From Bacteroidota bacterium (lineage in GTDB: Bacteria; Bacteroidota; Bacteroidia; Cytophagales; Cytophagaceae): 64,000 bases of DNA. The translations under genes were made by a program, and so were the position numbers. The notes under the pieces are model-generated. The model was not told the origin of the DNA. It ran no database searches and saw nothing but the letters and a program-made list of their open reading frames with translations. The stretch is taken from positions 110,565 to 174,564 of the forward strand of contig JAEYZG010000043.1 in NCBI GenBank assembly GCA_023428135.1, read 5' to 3'. Shown here one piece after another: positions 18,965 through 28,366 of this stretch; position 1 is the first letter of the stretch; each line of letters begins with the position of its first letter.

Positions 18965-19140
18965 GATCTATACTGAAGACACGTTGGAATTTCAATAGTA
19001 ATGGAATTACTAAGAATTTTTTTAAATATTTTTTATTTTCTCCGAGACTATCCTTTACGATTTTTTCACCGTTGAAGATGATTAGAAATTGTATTTGAGA
19101 ATCATAAATTTAGGAATGGAGGATAGGATTTTTATTATAT

Positions 19141-20040
19141 TTGTTTGAATTCACTTTAGTCTCATTGAGGAAATTACTTTCATCTTTTCTTTTTATTTTT
19201 AATATAACTGTCATCTGTTACGCCCAGCAGACCCAGAACATTTATTTGCCTGATTATTATTCTTCAACTGCATTAGATCATTTTGCACTTATTAATCCTG
19301 CCTGGACTGCCGATGAAAAAAGGGCGACACTAAACAGTCTTTATAAATCAAGATCCGGCCTGTTTAATGAAGTTGCTACTATAACTGCATATGGAGATGT
19401 GCTGCTTAATCCGAAAGGCAATGTTGGACAGGTTGCAAGGGTATTATTTCAGAATGAAAAGGAGGGACCATATATATCATCTCCTAAGTTTTATGGCAAT
19501 TATGCCGTTAAAATACCTCTCAGAGAAGATCTCTTTTTCTCGGCCGGAATTGCCTTCGGAGTGGCTTCAGTCAGTTTTACTGCTCCTTCCGGAATGGGCA
19601 AGGGCAGCGCTCCTGACGCAAATGCAGGGTTGATTCTCAAATACAGGAAGACGGAAGTAGGAGCGGCATCTTATCAGCTTCTGAACAGAAGCATTGTTGC
19701 AATTAACAGTCCATTATTATTAAAAAGATTTTATCAGTTTTACCTGCAAACTGAAAAAGATCTGAATGAATATTTAACTTTAAGAGCTCATTTATTCTAC
19801 AGACCCCAGCCATATAGAGATCTTGCGAATGGGGCGGTTTTACTTTGTTATAAAGAAACAATTGCATTTGGTGGGATGTACCAGTATCAGAGAGGCACTT
19901 CGTTTTTAGCATCACTATATCTCAACCAATCCAATAATCCCTTAATTTTAAATTTCGCCTTCAATAGTCTATTCTTAAGTAACCGTCTTCTCACAAACGG
20001 TTCATATGAACTTGGCCTGCAGTATAGAATAGCCAATTGA
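19141..20040 (+). CDS. PorP/SprF-family T9SS outer-membrane protein
   Basis: The protein of about 299 residues has a signal peptide ending in CYAQQ and the family opening FALINPAWT (the NPA motif after the mature start), followed by barrel strands. PorP/SprF proteins sit in the outer membrane, and dedicated paralogues help type B cargo to be exported or anchored. No ATG is available: a TTG at 19141 or another at 19165 must serve. The second gives a cleaner signal peptide (RKLLSSFLFIFNITVICYAQ), and a TATATTTG box resembling a Bacteroidota -7 element at 19136-19143 would fit the later start. The adjacent CHU_C gene set suggests it works with the LRR protein. Confidence 0.82.
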   Translation: MFEFTLVSLRKLLSSFLFIFNITVICYAQQTQNIYLPDYYSSTALDHFALINPAWTADEKRATLNSLYKSRSGLFNEVATITAYGDVLLNPKGNVGQVARVLFQNEKEGPYISSPKFYGNYAVKIPLREDLFFSAGIAFGVASVSFTAPSGMGKGSAPDANAGLILKYRKTEVGAASYQLLNRSIVAINSPLLLKRFYQFYLQTEKDLNEYLTLRAHLFYRPQPYRDLANGAVLLCYKETIAFGGMYQYQRGTSFLASLYLNQSNNPLILNFAFNSLFLSNRLLTNGSYELGLQYRIAN

Positions 20041-20073
20041 TCAGGCATTCTGTATAATTAGATCATAATTTGT

Positions 20074-20097
20074 TTTCTGTATCAAAAGATACAGAAA
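20074..20097 (+). terminator. Hairpin after the PorP/SprF-like gene
   Basis: A perfect 10-bp stem (20074-20083 with 20088-20097) and a four-base loop are followed within 10 bases by a run of eight T. It is placed 34 bp after the stop. The rest of the gap up to 20408 shows nothing else I can name; it must hold the receptor gene's promoter. Confidence 0.7.
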
Positions 20098-20408
20098 GAT
20101 AATTTTCTTTTTTTTACTTGCATAATGTTTCCTGAAAGATAATAGCTTCAAGGTAGTCAATAATAATTGACCCAAAATTAATTCCACTTTTAAGCAAGCA
20201 ATTAATTGCAAATGTTTTTAATATTGCATTGTAAAAGTTCAGCTTTTTTTAACAGGGCTTCGGTATTGCCCGTGTAAGGGTCTTTAACAATTATTTAATA
20301 TAACTGCAGGTGCGTTTGTTTAGTCTTGAAGTATATTAAAAGTCGCTCTTTTATTTCATTTGAAAAAGCTGTTTGATGTTTCTGTTTAGATATGTTGTAA
20401 GTTTATTT

Positions 20409-22781
20409 ATGGTAAAAAGATTAATTTTTAGTGTAGTAGTTTTGTTTTTTGCTTCTCTGAATTTAAGCTATGGACAAGAAACATTCACGCTTAGTGGCTC
20501 AGTCAAGGACTCTGCCAATGGAGAAGCAATGATAGGCGCTGTAATAACAGTAAAGGAAATCAATGCCGGCACTGCTACAGATATTAATGGTGATTTTTCC
20601 TTAAAAGTACCTCCTGGAAAATATACGGTAGAAATCAATTTCGTCGGTTATGGCACTGTTTCACAAACTGTTGTTGTGAAGGGGAATACTACAATGTCAT
20701 TCAGCATGCGGGAGCAGATGTTGAAAGAGGTTATTGTAACAGCGGAGCGTCCAGATGCTCAGGTGAAGAACCTGGAGATGGGAACTCAAAAGCTGGATAT
20801 GAAACAAATAAACTCTATTCCACCTTTGCTTGGTGAAGTAGATGTAATAAGAAGTATTCAGCTGTTACCTGGAGTATCAACCGTTGGGGAAGGAGCTTCC
20901 GGCTTTAATGTCAGAGGGGGAGCAGTAGACCAAAATCTGATATTGCTTGATGATGCTCCGATATACAATTCTTCTCACATGTTTGGATTCTTCTCTGTAT
21001 TCAATCCTGATATGGTAAAGGATATTAAACTTTCCAAAGCAGCTATACCGGCTCAATACGGAGGGCGTTTATCTTCTGTTCTTGATGTCAAAATGAAAGA
21101 AGGAAATCCCGAAAAGATTGGAGTTCAGGGAGGAATTAGCACGATCTTTAGTCGACTTACAGTCGGTGGACCGATTAAAAAAAATAAAGCATCCTTTATT
21201 ATAGCAGGAAGAAGATCTTATGCCGACGTGCTGGCCAGACCCTTTCTTACCAAAGCCTTTAAGGATGCTCAGCTTTATTTTTATGACCTGACACTTAAAG
21301 CAAATTACACTATAAATAACAGAAACCGCCTGTATCTCTCAGGATACATGGGAAGGGATGTGTTTTCTGTACCGGGTGCATATTTCGGATGGGGGAATTC
21401 TACAGCTACGCTCCGCTGGAATCATCTTTTCAGTGATAAATTAATGATGAACCTGATAGGATATTACAGCAACTATAATTATCGTTTGGAATTCGGGGAA
21501 AATATGACTGAAGATTCCTTTAAGTGGACGGCTAAAATTTTAAACTACAGTGTTAAGCCGGAATTTACATTTTATTTGAACAGCAACAATACAGTTACCT
21601 TCGGTGGTCAGGCAATATATTATACTTTTGTTCCAAGCTCGGGAATTTTTTATTCAGGTGGCAACAGAAGAGACATAAGTCTTCCCGATAAATATGCAAC
21701 CGAAAATGCTCTTTATATTGCCAATGAACAGAAACTGACATCAAGATTAACATTGCAATATGGCTTGAGATATTCTTTCTTTAATTATCTGGGTTCTGGT
21801 ACTGCATATTATTATGATTCAACAGCAGGGAATTATGTCAGAAATCCTGTAAACATGGAGCAATTTGGTGGCGGAAAAACCATTAAAGCATATGCTCAAC
21901 CTGAACCAAGGGTAGCAATAAATTATTCTCTGTCGGAGTACTCATCTGTTAAAGCCAGCTACAATAGAATGGCGCAGTATATACACCTTATATCAAATAC
22001 TACGGCTTCTGTTCCTCTGGACGTATATCTTCCAAGTACAAACAATATTAAACCTCAGTTGTCTGATCAGTATTCTTTAGGATATTTCAGAAATATAGGT
22101 AAAAAGAAAAATATAGAAACTTCTGCTGAGGTTTTTTATAAAGACATGTTAAACCAACTTGATTACATAGATGGGGCCAATTTGTTCTTTAATCCAAATC
22201 TTGAGGGTGAAGTCATTCCCGGAACAGCCAGAGCTTATGGGCTTGAATTATTCGTTAAAAAGAAAGAAGGACGTTTTAATGGCTGGATCAGCTATACGCT
22301 TTCAAAGTCTGAAAGAAGAGTGAATGGGATTAATAAGAATAACTGGTATCCGAACAGATACGACAGAAGGCATAATCTGAGTTTAGTCGGTATATATGAA
22401 CTTTCCAAACGTGTGAGTCTTAGCGGTACATTTGTATATGCATCCGGTACTCCGTTTACATTCGCAACAAACAAGATGGAAGTGCAGGGAGTTACTGTTC
22501 CTTTTAATCCGGGAGGGCCAAGAAACAACTACAGATTGCCTGACTATCACCGTCTGGATATAGCAGCAACGCTTAAAAGCAAAGAGAAAATCCGTAAGTC
22601 TAAAATCTTCGGTAATTACAGCTGGGATCTAGTATTTACTGTATATAATCTTTATTCCCGCCGCAATGCATTTGCCATTATGCCACGACAAAACGAGGAT
22701 AATCGACAGATAAGCGAAGCTGTACGGTTCTCTATTTTCGGATCTTTTGTTCCTGCAATTACATATAATTTTAAATTTTAA
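20409..22781 (+). CDS. TonB-dependent outer-membrane receptor with carboxypeptidase-like N-terminal domain
   Basis: The protein has 790 residues from the ATG at 20409. A signal peptide (FSVVVLFFASLNLSYGQ) precedes a carboxypeptidase-regulatory-like domain (about 24-100; LSGSVKDSANGEAMIGA, GYGTVSQTV). A plug domain follows (about 110-240) with GFNVRGGAVDQNLILLDDAPIYN, then a 22-strand-type barrel ending in YNFKF. It is SusC-like in outline but shorter than SusC (about 1000 residues), and the partner is a DUF4249 lipoprotein rather than SusD, a known Bacteroidota pairing. The substrate is unknown. The start at 20409 rather than 20373 is chosen because the signal peptide begins MVKRLIF. It is followed by the lipoprotein gene after 5 bp. 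Confidence 0.9.
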   Translation: MVKRLIFSVVVLFFASLNLSYGQETFTLSGSVKDSANGEAMIGAVITVKEINAGTATDINGDFSLKVPPGKYTVEINFVGYGTVSQTVVVKGNTTMSFSMREQMLKEVIVTAERPDAQVKNLEMGTQKLDMKQINSIPPLLGEVDVIRSIQLLPGVSTVGEGASGFNVRGGAVDQNLILLDDAPIYNSSHMFGFFSVFNPDMVKDIKLSKAAIPAQYGGRLSSVLDVKMKEGNPEKIGVQGGISTIFSRLTVGGPIKKNKASFIIAGRRSYADVLARPFLTKAFKDAQLYFYDLTLKANYTINNRNRLYLSGYMGRDVFSVPGAYFGWGNSTATLRWNHLFSDKLMMNLIGYYSNYNYRLEFGENMTEDSFKWTAKILNYSVKPEFTFYLNSNNTVTFGGQAIYYTFVPSSGIFYSGGNRRDISLPDKYATENALYIANEQKLTSRLTLQYGLRYSFFNYLGSGTAYYYDSTAGNYVRNPVNMEQFGGGKTIKAYAQPEPRVAINYSLSEYSSVKASYNRMAQYIHLISNTTASVPLDVYLPSTNNIKPQLSDQYSLGYFRNIGKKKNIETSAEVFYKDMLNQLDYIDGANLFFNPNLEGEVIPGTARAYGLELFVKKKEGRFNGWISYTLSKSERRVNGINKNNWYPNRYDRRHNLSLVGIYELSKRVSLSGTFVYASGTPFTFATNKMEVQGVTVPFNPGGPRNNYRLPDYHRLDIAATLKSKEKIRKSKIFGNYSWDLVFTVYNLYSRRNAFAIMPRQNEDNRQISEAVRFSIFGSFVPAITYNFKF

Positions 22782-22786
22782 AGAGG

Positions 22787-23713
22787 ATGAAAAATAAGGT
22801 TTTATTATTCTTATTACTTATAGTGCTTGCAGCGTGTGAGGATAAAGTTGATTTAAGTAAAACACTTAAATCGGGGAAGCCTGCTTTAGTAGTGGATGCT
22901 TTTATAACGGATCTTCCTGAAAAACAGACTATATATCTTTCAAGTACTCAATATTATTTTGACAATTCCGGACCTAAAAAAATAAGCGGAGCAACTGTTA
23001 AAGTTCTTGATCAGACTACTCAGAAAGAGTATGCGTTTACTGAGACAGGGGCAGGAGTATATCTTTCTCAGGTAAGAGGAGATTCAATGCTGATAGTTGA
23101 CCATGCTTATCAGCTTCTGATAGAGTTTGAAGGGCAAACATATTCTGCTTATTCATTGATGACAAGAGTTCCCCCGATTGATTCGGTCTTTTTTGAACCT
23201 ATTAAAGATATTAATGATGAGGTTATACCCGGAAAATATCAGGCAGAATACAGAGCAATAGACCCTGCAGGTCTTGGCGATAATGTGTGGATCAGAAGTT
23301 ATAAAAATGATATAAGAAATGCCGATGCCGATAGAATTGCTATTGCTTATGATGGAGGACTAAGCGAGTCAGCAGGTGCAGATGGTCTTATGTATATTTA
23401 TCCTGTAAGACGATTTCCTGTGAACGATAATGGAGGTGATGAAGATGATCAATGGCTGGATGGCCAAAAGTTTACGGTTGAATTGTTTTCAGTTACAAAA
23501 GATGCTGCCTTTTTTCTGCAATCTGTAGCTTCTCAGGCTTCACTTGGAGCTGGCGGACCTTTAGGAGCTTTATTTTCTCCTCCGCCAGCAAACGTGCCAA
23601 CCAATATTGTAAATACTACATCAAAGGATAATGAGGCTGTTGGCTTTTTCTGTACCTCTGCCGCTTCGAGAGCAGAGACTATTGTACCAAATCCTTACGG
23701 TCGTATTCAATAA
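22787..23713 (+). CDS. DUF4249 lipoprotein
   Basis: The 308-residue protein has a lipoprotein signal (LLLIVLAACEDK, Cys about 17) and the DUF4249 pattern: ALVVDAFITD, ISGATVKVLDQ, YQLLIEFEGQTYSAYS and VPPIDSVFFEP. Members are surface-exposed lipoproteins encoded right after TonB receptors and are thought to act like SusD as substrate-capturing lids. The start is 5 bp after the receptor stop, so the two are one operon. Confidence 0.9.
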   Translation: MKNKVLLFLLLIVLAACEDKVDLSKTLKSGKPALVVDAFITDLPEKQTIYLSSTQYYFDNSGPKKISGATVKVLDQTTQKEYAFTETGAGVYLSQVRGDSMLIVDHAYQLLIEFEGQTYSAYSLMTRVPPIDSVFFEPIKDINDEVIPGKYQAEYRAIDPAGLGDNVWIRSYKNDIRNADADRIAIAYDGGLSESAGADGLMYIYPVRRFPVNDNGGDEDDQWLDGQKFTVELFSVTKDAAFFLQSVASQASLGAGGPLGALFSPPPANVPTNIVNTTSKDNEAVGFFCTSAASRAETIVPNPYGRIQ

Positions 23714-23719
23714 TATAGC

Positions 23720-23751
23720 AGCCATACTTTTGTGCGAACAAAAGTATGGCT
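23720..23751 (+). terminator. Strong hairpin terminator after the receptor operon
   Basis: A perfect 14-bp stem (23720-23733 with 23738-23751) and a four-base loop lie 6 bp after the DUF4249 stop. Only a short T-rich tail follows on the plus strand. The A/T-flanked stem could also stop transcription from the opposite gene at 23934. Confidence 0.75.
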
Positions 23752-23933
23752 TTGTAAAACTTCTTTGTTCGTTTTATTTTTTCTGCTCAATGTAATTTTG
23801 AGTATTTTAAAAATGTACTCACACTATTTTTGGGATTTGTATTGGAAATTGTAACCCAATTGGGATAACCTATTTTTATAGGGCATCTTATTTAAATACT
23901 TTACTAATTCATACTTTTTATAAAAGGAATAAG

Positions 23934-25550
23934 TCAATCATGCTGACGTCTTTTTATTAATGGAAGTAAAGTCAATATAATAACATAGAGAAAGCAAACA
24001 ATACTTGCAGATCTTAGAGAAAGTATGAAGAAATTACCGAATGCCCCAGATTGGTTGGTCCGTGAATCTCCTATAAGGAGTATGTTTTTTAATGAAAGAC
24101 TAAAAGCTTCTTTGATTGTAAAGGTTTTACCGAAGTTAATGGTATCCATCAGATAAAATCCTAATGTTCCATATATTATTATCAGTATAAATAAGAATAA
24201 TGGAAATTTAAAATCTCTTTTAAAATCAGAAAGGTTGGTTTGTAAAGTGTAGTTTCTTTCAGTGTATAATAGTATTATGATGATCAGAAATGAAGCTATC
24301 GAATATTCATAATAGCCGCCTTTGGTAAGATGAGCTATAGAGGATATAAAAGATCCAAGGAGGGCAATGTACCATGCCGTTCTGTAACCTTGCCATAAAT
24401 AAATAGAATTGATAATTAATATAGTGCCTGTGACATATTGTACATAGGTTGATGTATAAAAAAGTTCATTAGAAATCATATTCCTGATTACATTGAAATG
24501 TATGAAGTCTTCGGGGATTAATAAGGTCAGGATATTAAGCATTCCTAATAAGAGGCAGACCAAGGCTGGTAATATTTTCAGGAATAAACTGTCTTTATAC
24601 AATATATATGAAAAGACAGAATAAAGTAAAGGAGTCCAGAAACTAAATAATCTGTAGATGAGCGCTGTTAATAAAGCATGGGCAGGCGATAGTCCATATT
24701 GTTTAAATAAATATGTAAGTGCCGCTTCTATTGCTCCCAGTCCATTCATAAATGGAGAGATCATAGAGATAAAAAAAACGACGACATACGAAAGAAAAGC
24801 CATAGCCAGACTTCCTTTTCCTGAAATGGCCTTCATTGCAGAGAAGGCAAAACAAATACCTGTGAAGTCAAGAAGAGCAGAAGTTAAGAAGGTGTAGATC
24901 AAAAATTTTGTTGAGAATTTCTCGAGATTTATCTCGTCTAATCTCTCTGACAAGGTGGGGTAATTCTTTTTAATAAATGTATAAGCTCTGCCATGTTTTT
25001 TATAGGAGGAAAAAGCAATTACCAGTATTGCAAGTATGATGATTACAGGAATGACAAGAAGTGGGTTTATAAGATTATCTTTTTCTGTCAGTGATGTGAT
25101 CAGTATTGCAGGAATTGAAAATAAAAAGATAGATGTACAACTCGTGAACATGTAAATGGATGATCCGAATATCAATACAGTTCTGGATATATTTTGGGCA
25201 TCTGTTTCTTTGGTTGAAAATGCCAATGATGTGACTCCACCAGCAGGTAATACAACACTGATTAAAAATCGCTTTAAAAAGAGTAAAACCATACTGAAAT
25301 ACCCCGGATAGCATCGAATTGACCTAAAGCTGAAAAAGTATAGCAATCCCTGCAGAAGAACATAAACGATACTTATTAGTAATCCGGTAATGATCCAGAA
25401 TATATTGGCCTTTTCTAATGCCGAAGATATTTCCTTGATTTCATTTCCGGATTTGGCAAAAAAAATCACAGCAAAGAAAAAGCAAAGAAGGCCCAGTAAT
25501 ATTTGCCAGTATGCTTTGATCCATGACCTGATTTTTTTGAAGAAATCCAT
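23934..25550 (-). CDS. MprF/UPF0104-type integral membrane protein
   Basis: The 538-residue, very hydrophobic protein has about 13-14 membrane helices. The N-terminal half matches the lysylphosphatidylglycerol-synthase membrane region (AglD/YbhN type: FLKRFLISVVLPAGGVTSLAF, MISPFMNGLGAIEAALTYLFKQYG). The C-terminal half adds further helices in place of the cytosolic aminoacyl-transferase domain of true MprF, which is absent. It therefore cannot itself aminoacylate lipids and more likely moves a lipid or polyprenyl-linked substrate across the membrane. It is a single gene, divergent from the TetR operon. Confidence 0.8.
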   Translation of the reverse strand: MDFFKKIRSWIKAYWQILLGLLCFFFAVIFFAKSGNEIKEISSALEKANIFWIITGLLISIVYVLLQGLLYFFSFRSIRCYPGYFSMVLLFLKRFLISVVLPAGGVTSLAFSTKETDAQNISRTVLIFGSSIYMFTSCTSIFLFSIPAILITSLTEKDNLINPLLVIPVIIILAILVIAFSSYKKHGRAYTFIKKNYPTLSERLDEINLEKFSTKFLIYTFLTSALLDFTGICFAFSAMKAISGKGSLAMAFLSYVVVFFISMISPFMNGLGAIEAALTYLFKQYGLSPAHALLTALIYRLFSFWTPLLYSVFSYILYKDSLFLKILPALVCLLLGMLNILTLLIPEDFIHFNVIRNMISNELFYTSTYVQYVTGTILIINSIYLWQGYRTAWYIALLGSFISSIAHLTKGGYYEYSIASFLIIIILLYTERNYTLQTNLSDFKRDFKFPLFLFILIIIYGTLGFYLMDTINFGKTFTIKEAFSLSLKNILLIGDSRTNQSGAFGNFFILSLRSASIVCFLYVIILTLLPLIKRRQHD

Positions 25551-25781
25551 AACAAAAGAAAACCAGTCTCTGAATGGATTGTTTCCTTTATGAGAATAAA
25601 AAGTTAATTGGATAACTGATTATGGCTTTTTTAAGTTGTTGAATATTGATGGTGTTTTGTTGTTAATTGTCTGGTATTCTGGTGTTTGAGTGTTATTGGG
25701 GTTTCTATCCAACACTAGAAAAGATTCCTGATGGTTTGCCGGTTATATGAAAAGCAAGGAGCTGTAATGTTTATTTATATT

Positions 25782-25827
25782 ATTTAAACAACTTTTTTAA
25801 TCAAATGATTAAAAAGGTTATTTAAAT
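25782..25827. promoter_or_regulatory. 46-bp near-perfect palindrome, probable TetR operator
   Basis: The arms 25782-25803 and 25806-25827 are reverse complements at 20 of 22 positions around a two-base centre. The palindrome ends 36 bp before the TetR-family start codon, where an autoregulatory operator would be. There is no T-run or GC core, so it is not a terminator. The rest of the 313-bp gap (25551-25863) holds nothing else I can identify. Confidence 0.65.
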
Positions 25828-25863
25828 GGAAAATTGTATTTTATTTTGCATACAGGAATAGAT

Positions 25864-26484
25864 ATGGCAAAAAAGAAAGAAAAAGAAATTGTTGCTGATA
25901 TTTCAGCAGAAGAGAGGTTGAAAGAAGCAGCTATAAAGGTCTTTACTCAGAAAGGCTATGCTGCAACCAGGACCAGGGATATTGCCAAGGAGGCAGGGCT
26001 TAATCTTGCTTTGCTTAATTATTATTTCAGAAGCAAAGAAAAGCTTTTTGAGATCATTATGATGGAAAAGCTTCAGCAGTTGTTCGGAATAATTATACCA
26101 TTGGCAAATGATTCCTCTACAAGCCTTGATAAAAAGCTGCTATCAATCGCTTCGGAATATATAGATATGTTATCTGTTAATGAAAATTTGCCTTCGTTTA
26201 TTCTTAATGAAATCAGAAGTAACCCTGAAAGGTTTGTAAATACTATGCAGGTAACAAAAATATTTTCAGATTCTGTATTGATAAATCAGATAAAGGAAAA
26301 GAGACCTGATATTAACCCTCTTCATTTTGTTATTAATATACTTGGGATGATTGTGTTTCCTTTCATAGCCAAGCCAATACTTTTTACTTCCGGCCAGTTA
26401 GATGATAAAGCTTTTGGAGTACTTATTAATGAGAGAAAGAAATTGATACCTTTATGGGTTAAGGCAATTATGAAAGCAAAATAA
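25864..26484 (+). CDS. TetR/AcrR-family transcriptional repressor
   Basis: The protein has 206 residues from the ATG at 25864. The N-terminal helix-turn-helix is canonical (AIKVFTQKGYAATRTRDIAKEAGLN, then LNYYFRSKEKLFEIIM), with a helical ligand-binding C-terminus. The start at 25864 has AGGAA seven bases upstream; the upstream TTG at 25834 is less likely. It heads the exporter operon, as the TetR regulator CecR (YbiH) does for ybhGFSR in Escherichia coli, and probably represses it through the palindrome just upstream. Confidence 0.92.
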   Translation: MAKKKEKEIVADISAEERLKEAAIKVFTQKGYAATRTRDIAKEAGLNLALLNYYFRSKEKLFEIIMMEKLQQLFGIIIPLANDSSTSLDKKLLSIASEYIDMLSVNENLPSFILNEIRSNPERFVNTMQVTKIFSDSVLINQIKEKRPDINPLHFVINILGMIVFPFIAKPILFTSGQLDDKAFGVLINERKKLIPLWVKAIMKAK

Positions 26485-26543
26485 TAATATATATGTATGC
26501 TTCTTCTTTAAAGTAAAAATGAAATGGATTTAAGTCAAGTAAT

Positions 26544-27440
26544 ATGATTAAAGCAATTAAGTATTTTTCAGGATGTTTAATGATCATAATCCTATTGTCC
26601 TGTTCCAAGCAGACGGCCTTTGATGCTACAGGTACTTTCGAAGCAATTGAAACAATTATTTCTTCAGAAGGAAATGGAGTAATAAAAGAGTTTCAAATAG
26701 AGGAAGGACAGGAATTGAGCCAGGGTCAGTATGTAGGATACATAGATACCATTCAGCTTTACCTTAAAATGAAACAACTGGAAGCTCAGATAAAATCTAC
26801 AATCAGTCAAAAGCCTGATATAAGCAGACAGATAGCTTCTCTGGAGGCTCAGATAAAGGCTGCTGAGAAAGATAAAGAAAGATTCACGGATCTTGCAAAG
26901 GATGATGCTATTCCTCAAAAGCAGTTGGATGATATTACTGCTCAGGTTGATGTATTTCACAGGCAACTGGATGCATTGTATTCATCTCTGAATATTACAA
27001 CTAAAGGTATTACACTGCAGGCGGATCCTATTACTATCCAGATAGCACAGGTCGAAGATCAGTTGCGGAAGAGTATCATACTAAATCCTGTTAAGGGGAC
27101 TGTGCTGAGTAAATATGTTGAAGTAAATGAAGTTGCATCTGTAGGTAAACCTTTATATAAAATTGCAGATCTATCGACAATTATTCTCAGAGCTTATATT
27201 TCAGGAAGTCAGTTACCTATAGTAAAGCTGAATCAGGAGGTAAAGGTTCTTGTGGATGCAGATAAGGGTTCATACAAAGAATACCCTGGAGTCATTGAAT
27301 GGATTAGTAGTAAAGCAGAATTTACACCAAAGACAATACAGACAAAAGACGAGCGTGCCAACCTGGTTTATGCCATAAAGATCAGGGTTAAAAACGACGG
27401 ATACCTTAAAATCGGCATGTATGGTGAAGTAAAACTTTAA
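26544..27440 (+). CDS. HlyD-type membrane fusion lipoprotein of an ABC exporter (YbhG-like)
   Basis: The 298-residue protein has a lipoprotein signal (IIILLSCSKQ), a first lipoyl half (SEGNGVIKEFQIEEGQEL), a coiled-coil hairpin (about 70-150; QLEAQIKSTI, IASLEAQIKAAEKDKERF), the second lipoyl half (ILNPVKGTVLSKYVEV) and a beta-barrel domain. It should bridge the ABC-2 permeases to an outer-membrane factor. No TolC gene is in this operon; the OprM-like protein at 48044-49465 or another would be needed. It lies 59 bp after the TetR gene and 10 bp before the first ATPase gene. Confidence 0.9.
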   Translation: MIKAIKYFSGCLMIIILLSCSKQTAFDATGTFEAIETIISSEGNGVIKEFQIEEGQELSQGQYVGYIDTIQLYLKMKQLEAQIKSTISQKPDISRQIASLEAQIKAAEKDKERFTDLAKDDAIPQKQLDDITAQVDVFHRQLDALYSSLNITTKGITLQADPITIQIAQVEDQLRKSIILNPVKGTVLSKYVEVNEVASVGKPLYKIADLSTIILRAYISGSQLPIVKLNQEVKVLVDADKGSYKEYPGVIEWISSKAEFTPKTIQTKDERANLVYAIKIRVKNDGYLKIGMYGEVKL

Positions 27441-27450
27441 GGATGAATTT

Positions 27451-28359
27451 ATGCCAGCCATTACAGTAAAGAATCTTACCAAAACCTATGACAAAGGCAA
27501 AATACTTGCCGTGGATGATATTTCATTTGAAGTAGGAAAGGGAGAATTATTTGGATTGATTGGTCCCGACGGCGCAGGCAAAACCAGCATTTTCAGAATG
27601 CTTACCACTTTATTGCTGCCTGATACAGGACAAGCTACTGTGGATGGATTTGATGTTGTAAAGGATTTTAAAAAGATTAGAAACACAGTCGGATACATGC
27701 CTGGTAAATTCTCCTTATATCAGGATCTGACCATAGAAGAAAATCTGAATTTCTTTGCTACAGTGTTTAATACTACGGTTGAAGAAAATTACTCTTTGAT
27801 AAAAGATATCTATATACAGATAGAAAAATTTAAAACAAGGAAAGCGGGTAATCTTTCAGGTGGAATGAAACAGAAGCTGGCTTTATGTTGCGCGCTTATT
27901 CATAAACCAACTACATTGTTTCTTGATGAACCCACAACTGGTGTAGATCCTGTATCCCGTAAAGAATTCTGGGATATGCTTAAACGCCTGAAGGAACAAG
28001 GAATTACAATAGTGGTATCTACTCCTTATATGGATGAAGCCAATCGATGCGACAGAATAGCCCTGATTCAAAGCGGAAAGATTTTATCAATAGACACACC
28101 GGCTGCCATTATAAATTCATTTTCAGCAAAGCTTTATGCTATCAAAGCCAATAAAATGTACCCATTGCTAAAGGCATTGGAGTTGTTTCCCAAAAGGAAA
28201 AACAGCTATGCTTTCGGAGAATTCGCTCATGCTGTTTTTGATTCGCAGATGGAGGAGCATGAGTTAATGGAATATCTTGAGACGAGCGGATTAAGTCAGA
28301 TTCAAATAGAAGCCATAGAGCCAACGATTGAAGATACGTTTATAAAGTTATTAAGCTGA
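27451..28359 (+). CDS. ABC exporter ATP-binding protein, first half of YbhF-like pair
   Basis: The 302-residue ATPase has Walker A GPDGAGKTS, signature LSGGMKQKL, Walker B TLFLDEPTTGVDP and a C-terminal extension of about 75 residues. The usual His of the H-loop is replaced: the segment reads VVSTPYMDEA where most members have TTHYMDEA. It corresponds to the N-terminal half of Escherichia coli YbhF, which fuses two ATPase domains in one chain. Here the halves are separate genes 7 bp apart. Confidence 0.9.
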   Translation: MPAITVKNLTKTYDKGKILAVDDISFEVGKGELFGLIGPDGAGKTSIFRMLTTLLLPDTGQATVDGFDVVKDFKKIRNTVGYMPGKFSLYQDLTIEENLNFFATVFNTTVEENYSLIKDIYIQIEKFKTRKAGNLSGGMKQKLALCCALIHKPTTLFLDEPTTGVDPVSRKEFWDMLKRLKEQGITIVVSTPYMDEANRCDRIALIQSGKILSIDTPAAIINSFSAKLYAIKANKMYPLLKALELFPKRKNSYAFGEFAHAVFDSQMEEHELMEYLETSGLSQIQIEAIEPTIEDTFIKLLS

Positions 28360-28366
28360 TAAGATC

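Noticed and set aside
23934..25550. Full MprF lysyl-phosphatidylglycerol synthase
   Set aside because: The C-terminal cytosolic aminoacyl-transferase domain is absent; the second half is more membrane helices.
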